Source: JANLQX01 sp031381685 (GTDB taxonomy: Bacteria > Actinomycetota > Acidimicrobiia > Acidimicrobiales > JANYDT01). Taken from it: a stretch of 8,385 nucleotides of DNA. Below are positions 1-6,364 of this stretch, one piece after another. Made by a program: the position numbers and the translations under genes. The notes beneath the pieces are model-generated. The model saw nothing but the letters and a program-made list of their open reading frames with translations. It did no database searches and was not told where the DNA came from. The DNA lies in assembly GCA_031381685.1 (NCBI GenBank), contig JANMYF010000281.1, forward strand, positions 1 to 8,385, written 5' to 3'. Every line of letters starts with the position of its first letter. Within the stretch, counting starts at the first letter, position 1.

Positions 1-429
1 GTCGATTCCCGAGACCATGGCCGCCTGCAGTCGCTCGCCGGCGGCGAGGAGTTCCGCCGAGGTGAGCCGGCCGGTGAGGAGCGGAACGGCACCGGGATGC
101 TCTCGGAAGTACCGGTCGAAGGACTCGATGATGCCGATGACCAGTTCAGAGCCGGGCAGCGTCGGTTCGTCGACGAGGAGCGTCTCGTAGACCGGGGCGA
201 TCTGGGCCACGTAGCGATCGGCCAGGGAGCGGGCGAGCGCCTCCTTGTTGGGGAAGAACTCGTAGAGGGAGCCGATGCTCGTCCCGGCCTGCGAAGCGAT
301 CTGGTTCGTCGTGGCCGCGCCGAAGCCCACCTCGGCGAAAACCTGCTCGGCGGCATCGAGAATCCGCTCGACGCGTTCCTGTGCCCTCGCCTGACGGGGT
401 CGTCGTCGCAGCGCACCGTCGGAACTCAC
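1..429 (-). CDS. TetR-family transcriptional repressor, 3' end missing
   Basis: This is the first 143 codons of a TetR/AcrR-type one-component regulator; the rest lies beyond position 1. Translated from GTG at 429-427 it begins VSSDGALRRRPRQARAQERV. The helix-turn-helix follows at about residues 20-67: ILDAAEQVFAEVGFGAATTN, then IASQAGTSIGSLYEFFPNKE, then ALARSLADRYV. The 'GSLYEFFPNKEAL' stretch is the TetR recognition-helix signature. The remainder is the start of the helical ligand-binding domain, which varies within the family, so the ligand cannot be read. A GGAGG lies just before the GTG, closer than usual, so the start is likely but not certain. The gene is divergent from the diiron gene at 570, the usual arrangement for a local repressor that controls both itself and its neighbour. 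The family is clear; the regulatory target is inferred from position only. Confidence 0.88.
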   Translation of the reverse strand, partial: MSSDGALRRRPRQARAQERVERILDAAEQVFAEVGFGAATTNQIASQAGTSIGSLYEFFPNKEALARSLADRYVAQIAPVYETLLVDEPTLPGSELVIGIIESFDRYFREHPGAVPLLTGRLTSAELLAAGERLQAAMVSGID

Positions 430-494
430 CCCTCCAGAGTGCCAGGTGCTGTCAAGGTCACCCCGAGAGACGTCGATGGCCAACGCCGAGGCTG

Positions 495-524
495 TTGACG
501 TGATCGATGTCACCTCGGCAGACT
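495..524 (+). promoter_or_regulatory. Predicted sigma70-type promoter of the diiron gene
   Basis: TTGACG (495-500) is a five-of-six match to the -35 consensus. CAGACT (519-524) follows after an 18-base spacer and keeps the A2 and T6 of a -10 box. Transcription would start near 531, leaving a leader of about 40 bases. The coding start at 570 is preceded by AAAGAGG (558-564) with five bases of spacing, a good ribosome binding site. The promoter is predicted by eye; TAACCT at 524-529 is an alternative -10. Confidence 0.4.
500..513. promoter_or_regulatory. Candidate TetR operator palindrome
   Basis: GTGATCGATGTCAC has perfect 4-bp half-sites (GTGA / TCAC) around a 6-base centre and lies in the spacer between the predicted -35 and -10 boxes of the diiron gene. 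Binding here would block RNA polymerase. A second, related pair of half-sites, GGTG (445-448) and CACC (459-462), lies nearer the repressor start. Position and symmetry fit autoregulation by the TetR protein; binding is inferred. Confidence 0.35.
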
Positions 525-569
525 AACCTGAGCATTCACTCGGATTTCTTCCCCCTGAAAGAGGCTGCG

Positions 570-1727
570 ATGGCCCTCAACGCCGAAACGTATCTCACTG
601 ATCGGGAGCGCCTTCGCGGCGATGTGAACGACGTCGAGTCGATCATGGCGCTCACGAACCGGGACATGGAAGCCGAGCTCAGCTCGGTGCAATCGCACTA
701 CGACGCGCTGTTCACGTGGGACTACCGCAAAGCGGAGCGTCCCGCCCTCAACAAGCTCTACGAGAAGGCCAAGGGCAGCCAGTGGGACGGCGAGAAGGAC
801 CTTGATTGGTCGATCGACGTCGACGAAGAGAAGACGGCGCGCCAGCTGCTCACCGCCGCACCCGCCGATGGGTGGATCCGTGACCGCGCCCAGCAGGAGG
901 GCCTGTTCAAAGGGTGGACCGACAAGCAGTGGACCGAGCTCGCCATGGAGGGACAGCGTTGGCGGCTCTCCCAGTTCATGCACGGAGAACAGGGCGCCCT
1001 GATCTGCACCGCCCGTATCACCGAGACCGTCCCGTGGTATGACGCCAAGCTCTTCGCCGCCACGCAGGTCGTCGACGAAGCCCGCCACGTCGAGGTGTTC
1101 GCCAAGTACCTCCTCACCAAGCTCAGCGGCACGTATCCGATCAACGCGCACCTCGAGGCGCTGCTCACCGACATCATCCGGGACAGCCGCTGGGACATGA
1201 CGTACCTCGGCATGCAGATCATGGTCGAGGGCCTCGCCCTCGCCGCCTTCGGGTTCATGCACCTCCTGATCGAAGAACCGCTCCTCAAGCAGCTCCTCCG
1301 CTACGTGATGAGTGACGAGGCCCGCCACGTCGCGTTCGGGGTGATCTCTCTGAAGGAGGCCTACGACGGCATGGACGCAGCCGAGATCCGCGAACGTCAG
1401 GAGTTCGCCTTCGAAGCCGGCATCCGGATGCGCGACCGATTCCTCCAGCAGGAAGTGTGGGAACGGATGGACGTCGATGTGCGAAAGATGGTCAAGATCC
1501 AGCTCGAGATCCCCAACGAGTACAAGGACTTCCAGAAGCTCCTGTTCTCCAAGATCGTTCCGAACTGCCGAAAGCTCGGCCTGCTCGACGCCGGCGACGG
1601 CTGGCTGCGCCAGAAGTGGACCGAGATGGGCGTGATCGAATACGAGCACTGGGCCGACACGGGCGACGAGTACGACTCATTCGACGCCGTGGCGGCGGAC
1701 CGGGACGCGGCCGCAAAGGTCGCCTGA
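570..1727 (+). CDS. Ferritin-like / AurF-like diiron protein
   Basis: This is a 385-residue all-helical protein with a ferritin/ribonucleotide-reductase-like carboxylate-bridged di-iron site. The ATG at 570 is chosen because AAAGAGG lies five bases upstream; the frame stays open to 507 without a better start. Metal ligands are easy to see as two matching half-sites: E140 followed by DEARH at 169-173, and E220 followed by DEARH at 249-253. In each, 28 residues separate the Glu from the Asp, and the two halves are exactly 80 residues apart. This gives the classic set of E, ExxH, E, ExxH. The spacing also fits the EX28-37DEXRH pattern described for the N-oxygenase AurF. Likely chemistry is O2 activation (oxygenase, desaturase or oxidase); the substrate cannot be told. 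There is no signal peptide or membrane segment, so it is cytoplasmic. The divergent TetR gene suggests inducible expression in response to a small molecule. Confidence 0.88.
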   Translation: MALNAETYLTDRERLRGDVNDVESIMALTNRDMEAELSSVQSHYDALFTWDYRKAERPALNKLYEKAKGSQWDGEKDLDWSIDVDEEKTARQLLTAAPADGWIRDRAQQEGLFKGWTDKQWTELAMEGQRWRLSQFMHGEQGALICTARITETVPWYDAKLFAATQVVDEARHVEVFAKYLLTKLSGTYPINAHLEALLTDIIRDSRWDMTYLGMQIMVEGLALAAFGFMHLLIEEPLLKQLLRYVMSDEARHVAFGVISLKEAYDGMDAAEIRERQEFAFEAGIRMRDRFLQQEVWERMDVDVRKMVKIQLEIPNEYKDFQKLLFSKIVPNCRKLGLLDAGDGWLRQKWTEMGVIEYEHWADTGDEYDSFDAVAADRDAAAKVA

Positions 1728-1760
1728 CCGACCGACGAAATCGCGCAATTGGCCGCGCAC

Positions 1761-1836
1761 CTGGACCGGTCGGCGACACGCAGGGGCTGGGTTGGCGACG
1801 TCGCCAATCACTCCCGAACGTCGCCGCCCGGTCCAG
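1761..1836. repeat. 76-nt nested stem-loop after the diiron gene
   Basis: The outer arms CTGGACCGGTCGGCGAC (1761-1777) and GTCGCCGCCCGGTCCAG (1820-1836) pair over 17 positions with a single mismatch. The 42-nt loop contains a perfect 16-bp palindrome, TTGGCGACGTCGCCAA (1792-1807). The structure starts 33 bases after the diiron stop codon and ends 57 bases before the next start. No U-tract follows. It could be a factor-assisted or U-less terminator, an mRNA 3'-end stabiliser, an attenuator with alternative pairings, or a protein-binding site. The pairing was checked base by base; the role is not known. Confidence 0.75.
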
Positions 1837-1857
1837 AACCCGTGAGGAACGCCCGGT

Positions 1858-1886
1858 TTGTCGCAGGACATCTGGACGGCCACACT
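1858..1886 (+). promoter_or_regulatory. Weak predicted promoter, possibly leaderless
   Basis: TTGTCG (1858-1863), a 17-base spacer and CACACT (1881-1886) lie seven bases before the ATG at 1894. No purine-rich ribosome binding site precedes that ATG. This would fit transcription starting at or next to the start codon. The -10 match is weak (CA instead of TA), so this is only a suggestion. Confidence 0.25.
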
Positions 1887-1893
1887 CTGCTTC

Positions 1894-2808
1894 ATGCCTT
1901 CCGCTGCTTCCGAAGCCCTCCGTGCCGCCTCACGGGCTCTGTCCGGCGCGTTGGAGCCGGTGATCGGGCAGGTCTACTTCTCCCCCGAGTGCCACACGAA
2001 CTACGCCGCCCTCGGGTTCGCTCCGTCGGCAAAGGTCCTGCACGGCGTGGCCATGCCCGATGGCCCGGCCTACTTCACAAGTCGCGGATCGCTCCTCGGC
2101 CAGGTCTCCGGCCGGCTGGTCGCGTCGGCCTTCGGGGTGTTCAACCCGGACGTCGTCGTCGCGTCGGTCGCGTTCGGTTGGACGAAGACCGACGCCGCGA
2201 CGATCCGTGAGGCCCGCCACGACGGAGCCCTCGCGCAGCTGCGACGGCTGCTCGGCCCCGAACCCGACGGCACCCGAATCGTTGCGACCGCGCTTGCTCG
2301 GGCCGTCGAGGCGTGCCGCCCGGAAGGCCGTCCGCTCTTCGCCGGCGCAACCAGCGCACCGACGCCGAGTGACGCGATGGGCCGGGTGTTCGTCTACGGC
2401 GACGCTCTACGCGAGTTTCGGGGCGATTCCCACACGGCGGCGTGGATCTCCGCCGGGCTCGACGCCGTCGAGATCGGCCTGATGACCGAGCGCTACTGGG
2501 GCCTTCCGTTCAAGTCCTACGTGCGCACGAGGGCCTGGACCGATGATCAGCTCGACGAAGGGCTCGAGCGGCTCCGTCTGGCGGGCCTGATCGACGAGAC
2601 ATCGATGACCGCAGCCGGCCACGAGACCCGCGAGCGGATCGAGCGGGCGACGGATGACCAGACGGCACCATTCATGCGGGCGCTCGGCGACGATGCCGCG
2701 ACCGTCACATCCATCCTCGGATTCTGGTCGGCCGTCGTCCGCTCGGGTCACGGGTACCCCTCGAACGGACCACAGGACCTGGCTGCCAGCGCCGCTCGTC
2801 GGGGCTGA
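1894..2808 (+). CDS. SCO6745-family protein (function unknown)
   Basis: This 304-residue cytoplasmic protein has the features I associate with the actinobacterial SCO6745 family. Near the N-terminus is VYFSPECHTNYAALGF (27-42), then LREFRGDSHTAAW (172-184), and the hallmark RYWGLPFKSYVRTRAW (200-215). After that comes a segment resembling a winged-helix repeat, with TDDQLDEGLERLRLAGLID followed by TAAGHETRERIERATD (about 216-254), of the kind seen in MarR-like folds. Whether it binds DNA is unproven. The ATG at 1894 is preferred to the in-frame TTG at 1858 because the family region starts just after it. The gene follows the diiron gene in the same direction, but the 166-nt gap with a large stem-loop argues for separate transcription or a regulated joint transcript. 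The family is assigned from remembered motifs; the biochemical role is unknown. Confidence 0.75.
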   Translation: MPSAASEALRAASRALSGALEPVIGQVYFSPECHTNYAALGFAPSAKVLHGVAMPDGPAYFTSRGSLLGQVSGRLVASAFGVFNPDVVVASVAFGWTKTDAATIREARHDGALAQLRRLLGPEPDGTRIVATALARAVEACRPEGRPLFAGATSAPTPSDAMGRVFVYGDALREFRGDSHTAAWISAGLDAVEIGLMTERYWGLPFKSYVRTRAWTDDQLDEGLERLRLAGLIDETSMTAAGHETRERIERATDDQTAPFMRALGDDAATVTSILGFWSAVVRSGHGYPSNGPQDLAASAARRG

Positions 2809-2912
2809 CGGGCTGGATTCGCCCCGACCGCGAGCGACCGCGTCGACCGGGAGCGGGAAGCCCATCGGCATTCATCCTCATCTTCTCATCGGCGATGACC
2901 GACAATCGGGGG

Positions 2913-3635
2913 ATGAAGATTGCGGCCATCGGCATCGACGCCGACGACACGCTCTGGCACAACGAGGATCATTTCGCGGCGACGGAAGACGCCTTCGCTG
3001 ACCTTGTCAGTGCCTGGGTGCCCCCTGACGTGGCGCGGGCCGAGTTGCTCCGCACCGAAACAAGCAACCTCGCGCTGTTCGGCTACGGGGTGAAGAGCTT
3101 CACGCTCTCGATGATCGAGGCGGCCATGACGCTCTCCGACGGCGAGATCAGCTCATCTGATCTCGCGATCCTCCTCGAACGGGGCAAAGAGATGCTGGAG
3201 CGCCCGGCGCATCTCCTACCAGGAGTTGCCGACACCCTCGAGGAGCTCGCGTCGTCGCACCCGCTCATCGTGATCACCAAAGGTGATCTGCACCACCAAC
3301 ACCGCAAGGTGGAGGAGAGCGAGATCTACCACTGGTTCCGTAGCGTGGAAGTGGTCCGAGAAAAGGATGTCGTCACCTATGCCAGTGTCCTGCGTCGACA
3401 TGATCTGCGCGCGGACGAGTTCGTGATGGTGGGGAATTCGGTCAAGTCCGACGTGCTACCCGCAGTTGAGTTGGGAGCGGTCGGGGTTCACATTCCGTAT
3501 CAGTTCACATGGGCCCACGAGACCGTTCAGGAGATCGACCTCGGCTCGCATACCCGTAACGTGGACGGCGCGTCGTTCTGGGAGCTCTCTTCGTTCCGCG
3601 AACTCCCGGCCCTGATGGAACGGCTGCAGAGGTAA
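2913..3635 (+). CDS. HAD-superfamily hydrolase
   Basis: This 240-residue protein is a phosphohydrolase of the haloacid dehalogenase superfamily. Motif I is IGIDADDTLW, with nucleophile D9 and acid/base D11. Residues of about 20-95 form a helical cap of the C1 type. Motif II is VITKGD with T122, motif III is the lysine of REKDVV (K151), and motif IV is MVGNSVKSD with acidic D180. All four are present, so it should be active. It most resembles small-molecule phosphatases such as nucleotide or sugar-phosphate phosphatases, but the cap does not reveal the substrate. I chose ATG 2913 because GACAAT (2901-2906) lies six bases upstream, as in leaderless genes, and 'MKIAAIGID' is a natural HAD start; an in-frame ATG at 2895 would add six residues. 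It lies 104 bases downstream of the SCO6745 gene and converges on the next gene across 40 bases, where I see no clear terminator. Confidence 0.87.
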   Translation: MKIAAIGIDADDTLWHNEDHFAATEDAFADLVSAWVPPDVARAELLRTETSNLALFGYGVKSFTLSMIEAAMTLSDGEISSSDLAILLERGKEMLERPAHLLPGVADTLEELASSHPLIVITKGDLHHQHRKVEESEIYHWFRSVEVVREKDVVTYASVLRRHDLRADEFVMVGNSVKSDVLPAVELGAVGVHIPYQFTWAHETVQEIDLGSHTRNVDGASFWELSSFRELPALMERLQR

Positions 3636-3675
3636 GCGCGGTCGGCCGGCTTTCCCTGGGCATCGGGTGCGGTGC

Positions 3676-4668
3676 TCAGGCGGCGTCCACAGCAGCAATC
3701 GCCCAGGCAAGACCGTCCACCGCATCCTCGACCGCAACGCGAAGCGACCACCCGGTCTCCGGCGAGCCATCGTTCCACATGAAGTAGCGCAGTTCTGCGG
3801 CAGCCTCGCCGAGTTCGTCGGGATGGACCTCCTCCTCGTCGAGACCGGTGAGCGCGCCGAGAGCCCACCATGCCCGCATTCGCCCCGTTGCCGCCCCTCG
3901 ACGCCGTCCATTCGCCCCGCCCGTGGACGCTGCCCACGCCATGTACGCCACAGCATCCGCCATGGCGACCTCGGCAAACGATGCACGCCGAAGCCCAAGG
4001 GCGCCGACGGCATCTAGCGCCGTGCCCTCGACCGTTGCGACCTCCACCCGGCCGTTCGACCCGGTGAGCCATGGCGCAACCAGATCGCGGAGCGCACCCT
4101 CCACCGCCGGGTCGACAATTCGATCCGCCTTCGTCAATGAGGCGGTCGACCACGACCTTGGCATCGTCGGAGGGTCACAGCACACACGGTCCGGTCGATA
4201 CTCGGCGAGCGCGTAGTCGGGCTCCCAGTGCTGCAGGGTGAGGGGAAGACCGAGCACGTCGGGGAGGTGAAGAGCGAACGCGTCTGCGGCCAGGTCCTCT
4301 CCGCGCAGCACGCGTTCCTGGGCGAACGCCGCGCTTTCGGGGCTGATGGGCAGAGCATCAGAAAGGGACGAGAAGGTATGTCTGCTGGCCAACACCTCAG
4401 CGACGGGTCCGAGCATGAACCGCTCGCTCAGCTCACCCAGACCGGTGAGGGCGCGGGCGTCGGGTGCGTCCAGCGCAAGCCGGTAGTCGCAGTACGCGGC
4501 AACGGGCCAGAGTTGCAGCCCTCGGACGAGGGCGGCGCGGCAACGATGACGGAGTGCAACGAGCTCATTGAAGCGTTCATCGAGACACAGCGAGTCAACA
4601 GTCTCGGTCAGTGCGTCGAGATCGGCGTGATTGATGGCGCGTTCCAGAGCGTCGTCGGACAGCGGCAT
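3676..4668 (-). CDS. Conserved-looking hypothetical protein, 330 residues
   Basis: I do not recognise this gene with confidence. The 330-residue product is acidic, rich in Ala and Leu, and has neither a signal peptide nor a hydrophobic membrane segment, so it is probably cytoplasmic and mostly helical. Notable pieces are an Asp/Glu/Leu-rich N-terminus (MPLSDDALERAINHADLDAL), LQHWEPDYALAEYRPD near the middle, and a Gly/Arg-rich turn followed by Trp-Trp, GGANGRRRGAATGRMRAWWA, in the C-terminal third. The last part vaguely recalls DUF6183 proteins of actinobacteria, from memory and unverified. That it is a real gene is supported by its length, sensible protein composition, and a TAGCCT -10 box six bases before the ATG with no ribosome binding site, as expected for a leaderless start. 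It is divergent from the aldolase-like gene with only 22 bases between start codons, so the two may be expressed together. Confidence 0.72.
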   Translation of the reverse strand: MPLSDDALERAINHADLDALTETVDSLCLDERFNELVALRHRCRAALVRGLQLWPVAAYCDYRLALDAPDARALTGLGELSERFMLGPVAEVLASRHTFSSLSDALPISPESAAFAQERVLRGEDLAADAFALHLPDVLGLPLTLQHWEPDYALAEYRPDRVCCDPPTMPRSWSTASLTKADRIVDPAVEGALRDLVAPWLTGSNGRVEVATVEGTALDAVGALGLRRASFAEVAMADAVAYMAWAASTGGANGRRRGAATGRMRAWWALGALTGLDEEEVHPDELGEAAAELRYFMWNDGSPETGWSLRVAVEDAVDGLAWAIAAVDAA

Positions 4669-4674
4669 CAGCTC

Positions 4675-4684
4675 AGGCTACGGT
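4675..4684. promoter_or_regulatory. Overlapping divergent -10 boxes sharing one TA step
   Basis: The ten bases AGGCTACGGT contain TACGGT on the plus strand (4679-4684) and TAGCCT on the minus strand (4680-4675). Both fit the TANNNT -10 pattern and both use the same TA base step at 4679-4680. Each is followed by exactly six bases and then a start codon: GTG at 4691 on plus, ATG at 4668 on minus. The two starts are symmetric about 4679.5. CGGACA (4656-4661), 17 bases before the plus box, is a possible -35; no good -35 is seen for the minus direction. Promoter activity is inferred. Confidence 0.55.
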
Positions 4685-4690
4685 CCGTTC

Positions 4691-5725
4691 GTGCGCACCA
4701 CGGACCTGACCACACCGGCGCTTCTGCTCGATCACCGCGCGTTCACCCACAACATCGCGCTCATGGGGACGCGACACCCGGGCCCACGGCTTCGACCGCA
4801 CGTCAAGGCCCACAAGAGCACCGCAGTGGCGTGTCGCCAGGCGGACGCCGGACACCTCGGATTCACGTGCGCGACGATCCGAGAGGTCGAAGGCATGGCC
4901 GCGGCTGGCCTCGGCCATGACCTGCTGCTGGCCAACGAGGTCGTCGATGCACAACGGCTCGGAGCGGTGGTCGCGGCCGGCGCGCGTGTCACCCTTGCGG
5001 TCGACTCCGAAACGACCGTCCGGGCGGCAGCGGCGGGCGGCGTGCAGGAGGTCGTGATCGACATCAACGTCGGGCTCCCGCGTTGCGGATGTTCTGTCGG
5101 TGAGTCGGGGCCGTTGGCTGAACTCGCCCGCTCGCTCGGTCTCCTGGTGCGCGGCGTGATGGGGTACGAAGGACACCTCATGATGGTCGACGACGCAGAG
5201 AAGCAGTCGAAGGTGGATGCTGCGATGGAGCTCCTTCTCGCTGCGCACGGGCACGTGGGCGGATCGCTGATCTCGTCGGGAGGAACAGGCACCCACCTCG
5301 CCAATCATCACGCCAACGAGATCCAAGCAGGTTCCTATGTGCTCATGGATGCGCAGTACGCCACGCTCTCGCAGGGATTCCGTCAGGCGCTGTTCGTCGA
5401 GGCGACCGTGGTGAGCGCCAACCGTTCCGGTCGCCGTCCGTACGCCGTTGCCGACGCCGGACTCAAGGCGTTTGGGATGGACCACGGCAATCCGTCACTC
5501 CCCCATGCCGATGTCTGGCTCTGCTCGGACGAGCACGTCACGTTCGCGCCCCACCCCGATGGAGCGCTTGCCGGCGTGAAGGTGGGCGACCGGGTCAGGC
5601 TGATCCCCGCCCACTGCGATCCGACCGTGGCCTACCACGAGCGCTACAACGTGATCACGTCGACCGAGGAGGGGACGGAGGCGGATGTTGTCGACGTCTG
5701 GCCGATCGACCTGCGCGGCTGGTAG
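4691..5725 (+). CDS. D-threonine aldolase / DSD1-family PLP enzyme
   Basis: This is a 344-residue pyridoxal-phosphate enzyme with an alanine-racemase-type N-terminal barrel and a C-terminal metal-site domain. It starts with the typical LTTPALLLD. The PLP lysine is K39 in LRPHVKAHK. Further conserved pieces are CATIREVEGMAAAG (60-73), IDINVGLPRCG (123-133), GYEGHL (158-163), SSGGTGTH (195-202) and ELNQ-like NEIQAGSYVLMDAQY (209-223). The metal ligands are in IPAHCDPTV: H308-x-D310. From memory, D-threonine aldolases use His-x-Asp and D-serine dehydratases use His-x-Cys, so I favour an aldolase acting on D-3-hydroxy amino acids; beta-hydroxyaspartate aldolase is a related option. The GTG at 4691 is preferred to ATG 4631 because the family starts at 'TPALLLD', the extra 20 residues look like non-coding sequence overlapping the opposite gene, and TACGGT lies six bases upstream. 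Its stop is 6 bp from the rdgB stop, on the opposite strand. Confidence 0.87.
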   Translation: MRTTDLTTPALLLDHRAFTHNIALMGTRHPGPRLRPHVKAHKSTAVACRQADAGHLGFTCATIREVEGMAAAGLGHDLLLANEVVDAQRLGAVVAAGARVTLAVDSETTVRAAAAGGVQEVVIDINVGLPRCGCSVGESGPLAELARSLGLLVRGVMGYEGHLMMVDDAEKQSKVDAAMELLLAAHGHVGGSLISSGGTGTHLANHHANEIQAGSYVLMDAQYATLSQGFRQALFVEATVVSANRSGRRPYAVADAGLKAFGMDHGNPSLPHADVWLCSDEHVTFAPHPDGALAGVKVGDRVRLIPAHCDPTVAYHERYNVITSTEEGTEADVVDVWPIDLRGW

Positions 5726-5731
5726 GCGCGC

Positions 5732-6352
5732 TTACTGCATTGGCAGGTTGCGCAGCTGCTCCGCGAGGGCGACGAAGGCCCGGGCGCGATGGGAGACGCG
5801 GTTCTTCGTCTGGGCGTCGAGCTCGCCGAACGTGAGGCCCGGGGCGACGGAGGCGTCGTCCGGCGCGAACAGCGGGTCGTAACCGAACCCGTTCGTTCCC
5901 CGCGCCGCCGACACGATCGTGCCTTCGATGACCCCTTCGGCCCATACATCGGTGCCGTCGGGGAACGAGACCATGGCGATCGTGCGAAAGGAGGCCGAAC
6001 GTTCCTCCGGCGAGCGCGCGTCAAGCCGGTCGAGTTCCGCGAGCAGCTTGGCGCCATTCGTCTCTGACGTGGCGCCTTCTCCGCTGTACCTGGCAGAGTG
6101 CACACCGGGAAGGCCATCGAGCGCATCGACGAACAGCCCGGTGTCGTCGGCTACCGCGGCGATCCCGGTCGCCGCGCAGAGCGACCGGGACTTGAGTCGG
6201 GCGTTCTCGACGAGAGAGTCCGCATCCTCGACGACGTCGGGGACATCGGCAGGCCGGGGCAGCAGCTCCACGTCGAGCGATCGCCCGAAGATGGCGTTGA
6301 TCTCCGCGACCTTCGACGGGTTCGCCGTCGCCGTGACCAACCGAAGCGTCAT
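5732..6352 (-). CDS. rdgB: RdgB/HAM1 XTP/dITP diphosphatase
   Basis: RdgB hydrolyses dITP, XTP and ITP to the monophosphate and pyrophosphate, keeping deaminated purines out of DNA and RNA. The 206-residue product has the full family pattern: TATANPSK (7-14) for phosphate binding, EDADSLVENARLK (42-54), AVADDTGLFVDAL (66-78) with the catalytic Asp at 69/70, GVHSARYSGEGAT (83-95), GTNGFGYDPLF (152-162) for base recognition, and TKNRVSHRARA (182-192). Length is normal for the family. It is the last gene of a three-gene minus-strand operon; its ATG lies 12 bases after the lipoprotein stop (TGA, 6367-6365), with no strong ribosome binding site, so translation may be coupled. rdgB near rph is a common actinobacterial arrangement. 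Nothing is missing or broken. No terminator is visible in the six bases before the convergent aldolase stop, so the two transcripts probably overlap. Confidence 0.97.
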   Translation of the reverse strand: MTLRLVTATANPSKVAEINAIFGRSLDVELLPRPADVPDVVEDADSLVENARLKSRSLCAATGIAAVADDTGLFVDALDGLPGVHSARYSGEGATSETNGAKLLAELDRLDARSPEERSASFRTIAMVSFPDGTDVWAEGVIEGTIVSAARGTNGFGYDPLFAPDDASVAPGLTFGELDAQTKNRVSHRARAFVALAEQLRNLPMQ

Positions 6353-6364
6353 CGTGGGGAGCGC

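Noticed and set aside
510..1649. Long minus-strand open frame (379 codons) opposite the diiron gene
   Set aside because: It is the mirror of a strongly supported gene; the product is Leu/Val/Glu/His-rich without recognisable motifs, and such frames are common opposite high-GC genes.
1761..1836. Integron attC-like recombination site
   Set aside because: The length fits, but the GTTRRRY-type core sites expected at the ends are absent and no integrase or cassette array is present.
3636..3675. Shared terminator between the convergent HAD and unknown genes
   Set aside because: Only a short GGCCGGC-type self-complementarity is present, with no stable stem and only three T's after it.
4228..4920. 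230-codon plus-strand frame overlapping the unknown gene and the aldolase-like gene
   Set aside because: It has no family motifs, overlaps two better supported genes, and ends in a Pro/Gly/Arg-rich out-of-frame tail.
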